A stretch of 64,000 bases of DNA from Altererythrobacter sp. ZODW24 (lineage in GTDB: Bacteria > Pseudomonadota > Alphaproteobacteria > Sphingomonadales > Sphingomonadaceae), in NCBI RefSeq assembly GCF_003344885.1, contig NZ_CP031155.1:1206001-1270000 (forward strand), in the 5' to 3' direction. The notes under the pieces were generated by a model that was not told the DNA's origin, did no database searches, and worked only from the letters and a program-made list of their open reading frames with translations. The position numbers and the translations under genes were made by a program. This document shows positions 1-9,869 of the stretch, one piece after another. Numbering within the stretch: position 1 is the stretch's first letter; each line of letters starts with the position of its first letter.

Positions 1-286
1 CCGAACCAATCGGATATAGCTGAACAATACATTATGTTATTTGCATGCTGCCACGGCGAGCTGCCATCCATCCGTAGTTTTCCGGAGGTCCCGAAACCTA
101 GAGACTGGTCAACTAGCTGAAAGCGAAGCCATGATTGATGGCGTCATCTGGAACGACAAGCCGATCCTTCTTTGCGACGAGCAACCGAGAAAGGCTCCCC
201 AAAATAATTATGGAGGTTAGCAAATGGTTGCAATCGGCCACAAAAAGTAGATATTTGTTGATGGGGGTACCGATTCGGAGGTCACG
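1..286. other. Left edge, no confident gene
   Basis: I see no convincing gene here. A 29-codon frame at 131-220 (+) and an 8-codon frame from 224 (+) precede the small gene at 287. The second has a good GGAGG before it, but both are too short to support. The region may be a leader or a decayed gene. Confidence 0.4.
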
Positions 287-457
287 GTGCTGCGAGACAA
301 AGACGACTTTGTAACCCAGAGAAACATTCGGCGCTTTAGCTTGATGCTCAAGACTGAAATCGATCCCGAGAAACGCTCCACTCTCGAACGCCTGCTTCTC
401 GAGGAACGACTCAAGCAAGCAAAAGCAGCACCCGTTCAACCTGAGACAGCCGATTAG
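287..457 (+). CDS. Small charged hypothetical protein (56 aa)
   Basis: A 56-residue basic/acidic protein that starts at GTG 287, with GGAGG at 277-281 five bases upstream. The reading frame is closed by TAG at 248-250, so it cannot extend much further. It begins with an Asp/Arg/Lys-rich stretch (VLRDKDDFVTQRNIRRF) and continues as a predicted amphipathic helix rich in Glu, Arg and Leu, with no signal peptide or membrane segment. From memory, short proteins of this build (an N-terminal RNIxRF-like stretch, then an ERLLxEE helix) recur as hypothetical proteins in alphaproteobacteria. The function is unknown. It lies 165 nt upstream of the stress operon and just before the palindrome at 528. Confidence 0.5.
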   Translation: MLRDKDDFVTQRNIRRFSLMLKTEIDPEKRSTLERLLLEERLKQAKAAPVQPETAD

Positions 458-527
458 CAGCAGATGCTATGCGCGTCATCCAAACTGGAGCTCAGCGACC
501 GACATATCAGCAAGCCGAAGCGTCATC

Positions 528-543
528 TAAGGAAGCTTCCTTA
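528..543. promoter_or_regulatory. Perfect 16-bp palindrome, FixJ-type candidate operator
   Basis: TAAGGAAGCTTCCTTA is a perfect inverted repeat (6-bp arms, 4-bp centre) ending 78 nt before the universal stress protein start. The same arms recur before most transcription units up to 30 kb, including the fixL promoter at 26110. I infer an activator site for the nearby FixJ. Binding is untested. Confidence 0.7.
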
Positions 544-621
544 TTCTCTCACATGGTTTGTCGGACCACCCTTGGCATATGATTGGAGAGTCGATTCTCC
601 CCATCGCCAAAGGAGATCGCC

Positions 622-1656
622 ATGGAAAACCATTACGAAACACCCAGGCTGGCATTCGAAGCTACGCGGGGCCAATCCCCTGCGTCGCCGAGATCAGTCT
701 TGCGGCAAAAACGCAGGAATGTTGGGTCGCCGAGACTACTCGTTTGCGTGGATGGCAACGACGCGGCTTACTCCATTGTGCCGCACGCATTGGCAATCGC
801 ATGCAGCCTTGGCCTAGAGCCAACGTTCGCAAGAGTGATCGACACGCTTGGGCATTTCCGGACACCAGCCGACCCGATCGAATGGCAACGAAGCCAACAG
901 AGCCAGCAACAGGACCTGGAGGTCCTCGCGGGGGAACGCGAACCCGGCCTTGCCGCTGACAGTGTACTGCTCGCGGGAAAACCGGCTGACGAGCTAAACG
1001 ATTGGGCGCTGGATCACGGCGTCACACTGCTTGCAATGGGATGCCGCGATGCTGAGCCAAGCACTGGCCTCGGCTCCACTGCGCGAGCGCTCCTCGATCA
1101 AGCCAATCACTCGCTGCTGCTTATCCCTCCGACAACTGAAAAAGATATGACTTATCGGCGTGTAATGGTCCCTATCGATGGATCGGCGCGGGCTGAAAGT
1201 GTCTTGCCGGTTGCCCGCCGGATCGCGCGCACGCACGGCGCGACACTGGTTTTGGTCCACGTGCTGCCGAAGCCTCGTATGTCGGACATATCGCATCCGT
1301 CCAGAGGCAAGATGCGCGGTGAAATCGCAACTCTCGACGAAGGCTGCACGCGCGATCACCTCGAAGAATTGCGGACCCGTTGCATCGAAGATGGGGTTCC
1401 AGTGAACACGGTCACGACCGGTCCTGGCGATCCGCGTTCGATGTTGGCACGTACTGCCAAGGAACAAGGCGCCGACATCATAGTCATGTCGTCGCATGGC
1501 TGCACCGGCCGCGATGATGTGCCTTGCGGCAGCGTGGCGGAATATTTGGCAAGCAACGCGCCTGTTCCAATCCTGATTGTGCGCCCGAACATTGAATGCA
1601 GTTTCGGTCCCGAGCCGCAAAGCTGCCGGAATACGTCCGCTTTTCGTTTCTCCTGA
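622..1656 (+). CDS. Universal stress protein with two UspA domains
   Basis: A 344-residue cytoplasmic protein with two tandem UspA-type folds. The first begins at RLLVCVDGNDAAYS (about residues 40-170) and the second at YRRVMVPIDGSARAES (about 180-320). The second domain keeps the nucleotide-binding G-2x-G-9x-G(S/T)-like end (SSHGCTGRDDVPCGSVAEYL) and closes with PVPILIVRP, while the first is more divergent. Such proteins are induced by starvation or oxygen limitation and bind ATP in some members. The start at 622 is chosen because AAAGGAGA lies just upstream; an in-frame start at 583 lacks a site. Its stop overlaps the next start (TGATG at 1654-1658). It is the first gene of the operon under the 528 palindrome. 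Confidence 0.9.
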   Translation: MENHYETPRLAFEATRGQSPASPRSVLRQKRRNVGSPRLLVCVDGNDAAYSIVPHALAIACSLGLEPTFARVIDTLGHFRTPADPIEWQRSQQSQQQDLEVLAGEREPGLAADSVLLAGKPADELNDWALDHGVTLLAMGCRDAEPSTGLGSTARALLDQANHSLLLIPPTTEKDMTYRRVMVPIDGSARAESVLPVARRIARTHGATLVLVHVLPKPRMSDISHPSRGKMRGEIATLDEGCTRDHLEELRTRCIEDGVPVNTVTTGPGDPRSMLARTAKEQGADIIVMSSHGCTGRDDVPCGSVAEYLASNAPVPILIVRPNIECSFGPEPQSCRNTSAFRFS

Positions 1657-4600
1657 TGGGGGCGGTACACGACACCGGGTTCAAGCCGGTTTTGGCGGCG
1701 CGGGAACTGGCAGCGCAGCACATCGTCGCTTTGCAAACGCCTGATCCCATACCCGTATGGGACAGCGTTCCGGCGATGCGGCGATGGCTCGACAAGGCAC
1801 GTGTTGCCTGCACCGATCCGCCGCCAAATGCTAGCAAAGCGGCAGAGTGGCTCCTCGATAATGACTATCAGATTCACCGTGCGCTTCGGCAAATCGAGCA
1901 AGATCTTCCGCAGCAATTCTACCGGCAACTTCCCGCTTTGGGCGAGCAAGATGAAGGCTACCCCCGCGTATTTGCTCTTGCGCATGCACTGCTCAGGTCG
2001 AGCCATCTGCAGCTGACGCTAGCGACAGCAACCGATTTCATCCGCGAGTATCAAAGCGGCGCAGCGCTAACTATCGCTGAACTTTGGGCTTTTCCGACCA
2101 TGCTGCGCATTGCTTGCGTGGAGTTGCTGGCGGCATCACTTACCCCCCTGCTCGACGGCGCATTCGACCTGCCCGTTCACCTTTCGCGCTTCGCCGCAGA
2201 TCCGCAATCGCTTGACGCTACCGAATGCACAGCACGTTCGATTGCCAATCTCGGAATCATTTCAACCATCCCGTGGAAGGACTTCTTTGATCGGATCAGT
2301 CTGGTTGAAGAGGAGCTCGGCAACGACCCCTCGGGGCATTACGCGGTGATGGATTTCGATACTCGTGATCGTTATCGCGCAGCGGTCGAGGAAATTGCCG
2401 AAGCAAGTCACCTTTCGGAACTGAAAGTGGCATCCGCGGCTGTACGCCGCGCTCAGACTACCGGCGCAGAAGATGTGCGCCACCATGTCGGCTATTGGCT
2501 GGCCGACAAAGGCAGGCGAGAACTAGAGCGCGATTTGGGAGCAGCCCCTTCGATCAAAAAGCGGGCGGCACGCTTTATCTATGATCATCCCGGCAAGTTC
2601 TATGCAGCCACTATATTGTTTGCCGGTATTGGCTCGCTAATCCTGCCAGCACTCTATCTCACTTTTGTCAGCGCCTCGTTGGGCGGATGGCTGGCAGCAA
2701 TGATAGCCTGTCTACTCCCGGCCTCGGTCCTCGCCATCACTGCGGTCCACTGGGCGATTACCCGTCTGGTCCCTCCTTCGGTTCTTCCAAAACTGGACTT
2801 TACCGAGGGTTTGCCAGGGGATGCACCGACTGCCGTCGTGGTCCCGATCATTATCGGAAATACTCGTGATATTCAGAGTCTCGCGGAGCAATTGGAAACT
2901 CATTGGCTCGCCAATGTCGATCCAAATTTGCAGATCGCATTGTTGGCCGATTTGCCGGATGCGCCTCAGGAATTGATGCCCGGCGATGCTGCGTTGGAGC
3001 AAGCTTTGACGCGGGCAGTCGAGACCCTCAACCGCCGCCATGTCGGCGGGGCGCACAAACCTTTCCATCTCTTCTTGCGACCTCGCCAATACAATCCAAG
3101 TGAGGGATGCTGGATGGCGTGGGAGCGAAAGCGTGGCAAGTTAGAGCAGTTAAACAGGCTGCTTGTGGACGGCGACGGGTCAGGCTTTTCGCAATATCCA
3201 GATGCCAAGGCGGCGTTTCGCAAGACCCGCTATGTCGTGACAGTGGATGCCGATACATTGCTGCCGCCGGGCTCCGTCGCGAAACTGGTCGGGACGCTGG
3301 CGCATCCTCTCAACCGAGCGCGCATCGATCCTGATACAGGACGGATTGCTCGCGGCTATGCGCTGGTTCAGCCGCGTGTGGAAATTTCGCCCAGGGCGGG
3401 CATCCGCACGCTGTTTGCCCGGCTGTTCACTGGGGAAACGGCAATCGATATCTACAGCAGGGCGGTGTCCGACGTCTATCAGGACCTATTTGGTGCCGGC
3501 ATTTTTGTCGGCAAAGGCATCTATGACGTGCGCGCCTTCCACGCGAGTGTCGAGGGAAGGATTCCTGACAACCGCATTCTTAGCCACGATCTCTTCGAAG
3601 GGGCGCATGGCCGCGCCGCGCTGGCGACAGACATCGTGCTCTATGAGGATTTTCCGGCAACCTATCCGGAATATGCTCGCCGCCTGCATCGCTGGATCCG
3701 AGGCGATTGGCAGCTTCTACCCTGGCTTTGGCACCGCGTGCCAGGGCGCGATGAAACGCGGCTGCGCAATCACATAGCCGGAATAGACCGGTGGAAGATG
3801 CTGGACAACCTGCGCCGGAGCCTGATTGCCCCTGGCCTGGTAGTGATGGCGTTGGCCGGGTGGTTCTTCTTGCCAGGCAGCCCGTGGTTTTGGACTGCTT
3901 TGGTATTATTGGCTCCCGCTGGACAGTTATTCACTGACCTCGTCAGCGGTTTGGCGCGGGGACGCCGTGTTGGAGCTAGCTACGGACTTGTCGCCCGCCT
4001 GAGCGATCAAACTGGTCGATGGTTGCTTGCGATGGTCACCTTGCTGCACGAGGCAATCTTATCCGTTCGCGCGATTAGCGTTACCCAATGGCGCAATTTC
4101 GTAAGTCACAGACACCTGCTCGAGTGGACGGCAGCAGCGCAGGTTGCCGCACGCATGAAGGATCGCAGCCCGCGTGCAATGATCTGGCGGGATATGGGAC
4201 TGTCGTCGGCTCTCGCTATTGTCATCGTCTTTGCCATCGCAGTTCTGAGGCCTGCGGCTTTAGCCGGAGCGACAATACTGCTCCTTCCCTGGATTGCTGC
4301 ACCCGAGATCATGCTGTGGACAGGCAGGCCGCGCCGGTCAGCCACCATTCCATTGCTGGAAGGCGACGCAAAGTACCTCCGTCTTCTGGCCCGCCGGACG
4401 TGGTACTATTTTGAAAGCTTTGCAGGCCCTGAAGACAATTGGCTGCCTCCTGACAATTATCAAGGTCCGCCACACGAGGAGATAGGTCATCGGACATCGC
4501 CGACCAATATTGGCATGCTGCTGATGTCGACGGCATCAGCCTGGGATCTCGGATTTCTCGGTCGAGCAGAAATGCTGGCGCGCGGCCGGACAGTCTTTGA

Positions 4601-7600
4601 CGCTCTAGGCAAGCTGGATAAGTATCGAGGGCATTTCTACAATTGGTACGAGACGCTGCATCTTCGGCCACTCGAGCCACGCTATGTCTCGACTGTCGAT
4701 AGCGGTAATCTAGCCGTCGGTTTAATTGCTTTCGCCGAAACGCTGCGCGAGGCGGCCGGCGATACAGCACTTGAGCCGCAGCGCTGGGACGGGGTGCAAG
4801 ATCTGCTCAGACTGATGGACCAAGCTGGCAAAGAGCTGGACGACTCAGGCGAATTCCGCCGTTCAATAGCCACTATGCAAGCTCAGGTTGACCAATTGAA
4901 ACGGCAACCTCAGGCGCAAAACTCAGGCTTGAAATCTATCGAACAGAACGCGTTTCCCGCTCTGGAAGAACTTGCCGAACGGTTAACAGAAAGCGCCGGT
5001 GACGCGGCAGCAGACCAGATCGGCGACCTCATTGCGTGGCTCGAACGGCTGAGCCACCACATCCACGAAATGCGGCGCGATATCGGCGGGTTGTTGAACC
5101 AAGAAGAAGCTCTTTACTTGCTTGCCGACGAAGCGGTCGGACTGGCGTGGGCGATGGATTTCGCTTGGCTGTATGATGAAGAGCAACGGTTGTTCTTCAT
5201 CGGCTATAACGTCACAACCAGTCAGATCGACACCCATCATTACGATCTGCTTGCATCGGAAGCACGGCTGGCAAGCTTCTTCGCAATAGCCAAAGGCGAT
5301 GTCCCGCTCGAACACTGGTTCCATCTCGAACGCCCGGTAACCCGCGCTGCGGGCGGGTTGTCGCTGGTGTCATGGAACGGGTCGATGTTTGAATATCTCA
5401 TGCCGCGCCTCCTGCTCCGCAGCGAGCCGGAGACGTTGCTGGGCGAAAGCGAGCGGGTGGCGGTGGAAATCCAGCGCCGCCACGGACTGGAATTCGGACG
5501 GCCATGGGGTGTCTCTGAATCCGCCTATTCTGACAGAGATCCGGAGCAACGATACCGGTATCAGGCATTCGGCACTCCCGGACTGGGTCTTAGACGCGGA
5601 TTAGCCAGATACCAGGTAATCGCACCCTATGCCTCGGCGCTGGCGCTGGCTGTCGCACCTGGTCATGCGACGGCCAACCTTCGCGCACTCTCTGCCCTCG
5701 GGGCGGAGCAGCGCTACGGTATGTGGGAAGCGGTCGACTATACGCCGGGCCGCGAAAACAATGGAACGACATTTACGCCAGTGATTGCCTACATGGCGCA
5801 TCATCAGGGCATGACCCTGTGTGCGATAGCCAATGCGCTTACGGACGACCGTCTTGTGGAACGTTTCGCGCGCGATCCGCAGGTCCGGCTGGTTTCGCTG
5901 CTTCTAAGCGAGCGCATTCCACATGAGCTTCCGCCCGAGATCTCACGTCTGGAAACGCTAGAAGCCGCGCCTAGTGCGGTGCAGTTTGCCGCCATCCCGC
6001 CGTGGAAGCCCGTCGAGACGCCCTTCCCGCAGGTGAACCTGATGGGCAATGGCCGTCTGGCAAGCTGGATTTCCGCAGCGGGCGGCGGCGGTCTTTCATG
6101 GCATGGGCGAGCGTTGACGCGCTTTGTGCCCGACGCGGCCCGCGATGCCGACGGCATATGGATATATCTCAACGACATTGAGAGCGGCGCTCTTTGGTCC
6201 GCTACCCGTCAACCGACAGGCGAGCCAGCAGATGAATACAATGTGCTCTTCCAGCCTCATCTTACCGAATTTCACCGCCGCGGCCATGGCATCGATGTGC
6301 GCATGGAAGTCGGCGTGGGCAGCGGCGACGATCTCGAAATCCGCCGTGTCACCTTGCTCAATGAAAGTGATCGTCCTCGCAAGCTGCGGATGACAAGCTA
6401 TGCAGAAGTGGTTCTCGCACCCTCACTCGAAGACGAGCGTCATCCCGCGTTTAGCAAGCTATTCGTAAGCGGCGAATTCGTACGAAGAGCAAGCGGAGTT
6501 TTGTTCCGGCGGCGTCCGCGAGGGTATGGCGATGCACCGCCTACCATGCTTCACTATCTGATCGACGAGGACGGACCGCTCACGCAAGTCCGCCATGAAA
6601 TCGACCGGCGAGCCTTCATTGGACGCAATCGCAGTTTGCGGGACCCTGCAGGAGCGTCGCAGGACCTGACTGGCAGCGAGGGGTTCACCCTTGATCCTGT
6701 AGCTGCATTACAGACAGATATCGACCTGGAACCAGGCGAACGTCGCGTTTTCTGCTTCGTCACGATTGCCTCATCAACGCGCGAATCCGCGCTCGAGGTC
6801 GCGGCGCGCCATGCCTCGCTCGGCGCGATGGAATGGGTGTTGGGCGATGCGGCAGCGGAGGAATCTCGGGCGGTCGGCCATGCCAGATGCGAAGCTAGCG
6901 ACCTGCCCGCGCTGCAGTCCCTTGGATCGGTGCTGGTGCATCCCCACGGCGCACTGCGCTGTGCGCCGCACCGGATAAGCGAGAATTTTCTGGGACAAGG
7001 TGCACTTTGGGGGCTAGCTCTATCTGGCGATCTACCGATCCTGCTATTGCGTGCTAGCGGCGCAGAGCAGTCTCTGATCAGCCAGCTTGTCGGGGCGCAT
7101 CAGCTATGGCGGCGCCATGGTCTGCAAGTCGACTTAGTCATCCTACAAACAAACGGTTCAACATACTCTGAACCGATGCGCGGCGAACTTACAGATCTGC
7201 TAAATGATATCAAAGCCAGCGATATGCTGGGCCGGAATGGCGGCATACATTTGCTCTTTGCTGACCAGATCGGCGGCGATCAAGTTCGGCTGCTTGATGG
7301 AATGGCCTGGGCTATTCTCGAAGACAACGGAACCTCTTTGCAAAGTCAGCTGGCCAGCGCATCCCAGTTTCTCAAGACACAACCTCCAATCCTGCCGACC
7401 TTAGCCGAAGAGCCAGAGATAGCGGCACCAGCTACGAGCCGAGCCGGGCTTATATTCGAAAATGGCATTGGTGGTTTCACTGAAGATGGACGGGACTACG
7501 TAATTAATCTTGCGCCGGGCGAGACCACTCCTGCACCGTGGGTAAACATTTTGGCGAATGACCGTTTCGGAACGCTTGTTACCGAAGCGGGAGGAGGATT

Positions 7601-9869
7601 TACTTGGGCGACAAATAGCGGGGAATATCGCCTTACTGGTTGGACGAACGATCCAGTTATCGATCGCGCAACTGAAACGCTCTACCTGCGCGATGAAGAA
7701 ACCGCAGCAGTCTGGACGGTGACCCCATCCCCATGCGGTCAGGACACCGCATGCGAGGTCCGCCACTCCGCCGGATATTCACAGTGGCGGCAGTCATCAC
7801 ACGGGCTGGAGCAAGAGCAGCGTGTTTGGGTAGCGGCAGATGCGCCGGTAAAATTAATCCGCCTACGGCTGACCAATACAAGCACTCTTTCCCGGCGGCT
7901 GACTGCGACTTATTTCGCTGAATGGTTGCTTGGTGCGCTGCCGAGCATCGCTCGCCGGCACGTCGTCTGCGAATTCAATGACAAAGCCAAGACCATCTTC
8001 GCCCGAAACCCGTGGAATGCCGATTTTTCAGATCGCGTCGTTTTCCTAACCGCCAGTGCAGATCCGCATGGCTTCACGACAGACCGCGAGGAGTTTCTTG
8101 GCCGCGAACGAGATCCCGCTCGGCCTGCCGCGCTGGACCGCTGGGGCCTGTCTGGCTCGCAGGTGGCCGGCCGCGATACCTGTGCAGCCTATCAGGTTCA
8201 TATCGACCTCGCGCCGGGCGAAACGGAGGAGGTCGTGTTTGTTCTGGGAGAGGGGGCGGACAAGGCTGAAGCTGTTGCGCTGGCAGAGCAGTGGCGCACA
8301 GGAAGCACAACTGCCGATCCTGACAAGGCAATAATTCAGAAATGGGACGAAATCCTGAGCAGGGTAAACGTCGAAACTCCTGACCCTGCTTTCGATATCA
8401 TGGTCAATCGCTGGTTGATCTATCAGAGCGTGTCGTCACGCATTCTCGCCCGAACTGGCTTCTATCAAGCCAGCGGCGCGTTCGGCTTTCGCGACCAGCT
8501 CCAGGACATGCTGGCCTTACTAGCATTCGATCCCGCCCGGGTTCGCGAGCACATTCTCGAATGCGCTGCTCATCAATTCGAAGAAGGTGACGTACTTCAT
8601 TGGTGGCATCCTCCGGAAGGCCGCGGAGTGCGGACGCGCTGCTCCGATGACTTGCTATGGTTGCCTTACGCAACCGGAAGCTACGTTGCCGCGACCGGGG
8701 ACACGTCGATCTTGCACGAGGTCATTCCATTCCTGTCGGCACCCGAGCTTCGCGATGAGGAAGGGGATCGCTACGCGCAATTCGAACAACGCATGCCTGG
8801 TGCGCCGCTGATTGATCACTGCGAACGCGCGCTGGAGCGGGTCGCCTATGGCAGCAACGGCTTACCGCTGATCGGCGCAGGTGACTGGAATGACGGTATG
8901 GACCGGATCGGCCGCGAAGGGCGCGGCGAAAGCGTGTGGCTGGCTTGGTTTTATTCAGTCACCGCCCGAATGATGGCGGATATGGACCGCCGAGTGGGCC
9001 GGATCCGGGAAGCAGATCATTGGAGCGAGCGCGCCGACATGCTCATGCGCAACGCTGAGGAAGCAGGCTGGGACGGCGAATGGTACCGCCGCGCCTATGA
9101 CGATGCCGGCCATCCGCTCGGCTCGGCCAGCGAAGAAGAATGCCGGATCGATTCCATTTCCCAAAGTTGGGCGGCTTTCGCCGGAGCAAACCCGAAGCGA
9201 GTAGAACAGGCACTGACATCTGCCGAAGACGAGTTGATCGATAGAGACGCGGGCTTGGCGCGACTGCTATGGCCCCCCTTCGACACCGGACCGCGCGATC
9301 CGGGTTACATCAAAGCCTATCCGCCTGGAATCCGCGAGAATGGCGGGCAATATTCGCACGCCGCCGCCTGGTTGGGTCTCGCGTTGGCCCAGACCGGCAA
9401 GAGCGATGCAGCACTCGAGATTTTCCACATGCTCAGCGCGGTCAGGCGTGTCGATACGCCAGAAGCGGCGGAGAAATACCGCACCGAGCCCTATGCGATC
9501 ACAGCCGACATAGGTGGTGCCGCCCCCCACCGCGGAAAAGGTGGCTGGAGCTGGTATACCGGCGCTGCCGCATGGACATGGCGCCTATCAGTGGAGGGGT
9601 TGCTCGGCCTGACCCTGCGCGATGGGGCGCTGCACATAGCCCCCTCAATCCCAGCCGATTGGCCCGGTTTCCGCGCTACATTCCGTCAGGGCGAAGCGAC
9701 AATCGCTGTCAGCGCCGAGCGGTCGAACGACGCGAAAGGCATAGCACTCATCGTGGACGGCAAACCGCACGATGGAGTGACCGTTCCGTTTCCTTCCGAT
9801 GGTGAAACGCGCGATGTCAAAGTGCTGCTTGGCAAGGCCACTCCATCCGAAACAGGAGATAACGCATGA
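1656..9869 (+). CDS. ndvB: NdvB/ChvB-type cyclic beta-1,2-glucan synthase
   Basis: A giant 2737-residue inner-membrane protein, the usual NdvB size. Order: an N-terminal helical region; hydrophobic segments at about 315-370; a GT84 glycosyltransferase core with VTVDADTLLPPG near 530 and HRWIRGDWQ near 680; more membrane segments near 722-768 and 848-888; a glucoamylase-like domain starting ARRTWYYFESFAGPEDNWLP near 912; then two glycan-binding/GH94 units with GDWNDGMDRIG near 2410, which holds the general-acid Asp of GH94 phosphorylases. The family builds, cyclises and trims periplasmic glucans. The start at 1656 is translationally coupled to the usp stop; an in-frame ATG at 1596 would add 20 residues. 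The 3' end overlaps ppsA (ATGA). Its co-operonic placement with PEP synthase and a sugar kinase is unusual. Confidence 0.92.
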   Translation: MGAVHDTGFKPVLAARELAAQHIVALQTPDPIPVWDSVPAMRRWLDKARVACTDPPPNASKAAEWLLDNDYQIHRALRQIEQDLPQQFYRQLPALGEQDEGYPRVFALAHALLRSSHLQLTLATATDFIREYQSGAALTIAELWAFPTMLRIACVELLAASLTPLLDGAFDLPVHLSRFAADPQSLDATECTARSIANLGIISTIPWKDFFDRISLVEEELGNDPSGHYAVMDFDTRDRYRAAVEEIAEASHLSELKVASAAVRRAQTTGAEDVRHHVGYWLADKGRRELERDLGAAPSIKKRAARFIYDHPGKFYAATILFAGIGSLILPALYLTFVSASLGGWLAAMIACLLPASVLAITAVHWAITRLVPPSVLPKLDFTEGLPGDAPTAVVVPIIIGNTRDIQSLAEQLETHWLANVDPNLQIALLADLPDAPQELMPGDAALEQALTRAVETLNRRHVGGAHKPFHLFLRPRQYNPSEGCWMAWERKRGKLEQLNRLLVDGDGSGFSQYPDAKAAFRKTRYVVTVDADTLLPPGSVAKLVGTLAHPLNRARIDPDTGRIARGYALVQPRVEISPRAGIRTLFARLFTGETAIDIYSRAVSDVYQDLFGAGIFVGKGIYDVRAFHASVEGRIPDNRILSHDLFEGAHGRAALATDIVLYEDFPATYPEYARRLHRWIRGDWQLLPWLWHRVPGRDETRLRNHIAGIDRWKMLDNLRRSLIAPGLVVMALAGWFFLPGSPWFWTALVLLAPAGQLFTDLVSGLARGRRVGASYGLVARLSDQTGRWLLAMVTLLHEAILSVRAISVTQWRNFVSHRHLLEWTAAAQVAARMKDRSPRAMIWRDMGLSSALAIVIVFAIAVLRPAALAGATILLLPWIAAPEIMLWTGRPRRSATIPLLEGDAKYLRLLARRTWYYFESFAGPEDNWLPPDNYQGPPHEEIGHRTSPTNIGMLLMSTASAWDLGFLGRAEMLARGRTVFDALGKLDKYRGHFYNWYETLHLRPLEPRYVSTVDSGNLAVGLIAFAETLREAAGDTALEPQRWDGVQDLLRLMDQAGKELDDSGEFRRSIATMQAQVDQLKRQPQAQNSGLKSIEQNAFPALEELAERLTESAGDAAADQIGDLIAWLERLSHHIHEMRRDIGGLLNQEEALYLLADEAVGLAWAMDFAWLYDEEQRLFFIGYNVTTSQIDTHHYDLLASEARLASFFAIAKGDVPLEHWFHLERPVTRAAGGLSLVSWNGSMFEYLMPRLLLRSEPETLLGESERVAVEIQRRHGLEFGRPWGVSESAYSDRDPEQRYRYQAFGTPGLGLRRGLARYQVIAPYASALALAVAPGHATANLRALSALGAEQRYGMWEAVDYTPGRENNGTTFTPVIAYMAHHQGMTLCAIANALTDDRLVERFARDPQVRLVSLLLSERIPHELPPEISRLETLEAAPSAVQFAAIPPWKPVETPFPQVNLMGNGRLASWISAAGGGGLSWHGRALTRFVPDAARDADGIWIYLNDIESGALWSATRQPTGEPADEYNVLFQPHLTEFHRRGHGIDVRMEVGVGSGDDLEIRRVTLLNESDRPRKLRMTSYAEVVLAPSLEDERHPAFSKLFVSGEFVRRASGVLFRRRPRGYGDAPPTMLHYLIDEDGPLTQVRHEIDRRAFIGRNRSLRDPAGASQDLTGSEGFTLDPVAALQTDIDLEPGERRVFCFVTIASSTRESALEVAARHASLGAMEWVLGDAAAEESRAVGHARCEASDLPALQSLGSVLVHPHGALRCAPHRISENFLGQGALWGLALSGDLPILLLRASGAEQSLISQLVGAHQLWRRHGLQVDLVILQTNGSTYSEPMRGELTDLLNDIKASDMLGRNGGIHLLFADQIGGDQVRLLDGMAWAILEDNGTSLQSQLASASQFLKTQPPILPTLAEEPEIAAPATSRAGLIFENGIGGFTEDGRDYVINLAPGETTPAPWVNILANDRFGTLVTEAGGGFTWATNSGEYRLTGWTNDPVIDRATETLYLRDEETAAVWTVTPSPCGQDTACEVRHSAGYSQWRQSSHGLEQEQRVWVAADAPVKLIRLRLTNTSTLSRRLTATYFAEWLLGALPSIARRHVVCEFNDKAKTIFARNPWNADFSDRVVFLTASADPHGFTTDREEFLGRERDPARPAALDRWGLSGSQVAGRDTCAAYQVHIDLAPGETEEVVFVLGEGADKAEAVALAEQWRTGSTTADPDKAIIQKWDEILSRVNVETPDPAFDIMVNRWLIYQSVSSRILARTGFYQASGAFGFRDQLQDMLALLAFDPARVREHILECAAHQFEEGDVLHWWHPPEGRGVRTRCSDDLLWLPYATGSYVAATGDTSILHEVIPFLSAPELRDEEGDRYAQFEQRMPGAPLIDHCERALERVAYGSNGLPLIGAGDWNDGMDRIGREGRGESVWLAWFYSVTARMMADMDRRVGRIREADHWSERADMLMRNAEEAGWDGEWYRRAYDDAGHPLGSASEEECRIDSISQSWAAFAGANPKRVEQALTSAEDELIDRDAGLARLLWPPFDTGPRDPGYIKAYPPGIRENGGQYSHAAAWLGLALAQTGKSDAALEIFHMLSAVRRVDTPEAAEKYRTEPYAITADIGGAAPHRGKGGWSWYTGAAAWTWRLSVEGLLGLTLRDGALHIAPSIPADWPGFRATFRQGEATIAVSAERSNDAKGIALIVDGKPHDGVTVPFPSDGETRDVKVLLGKATPSETGDNA

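Noticed and set aside
113-439. 108-codon open frame on the minus strand at the left edge
   Set aside because: It covers the small + gene with a better ribosome site; the product looks unstructured and Cys-rich, as expected for a shadow frame.
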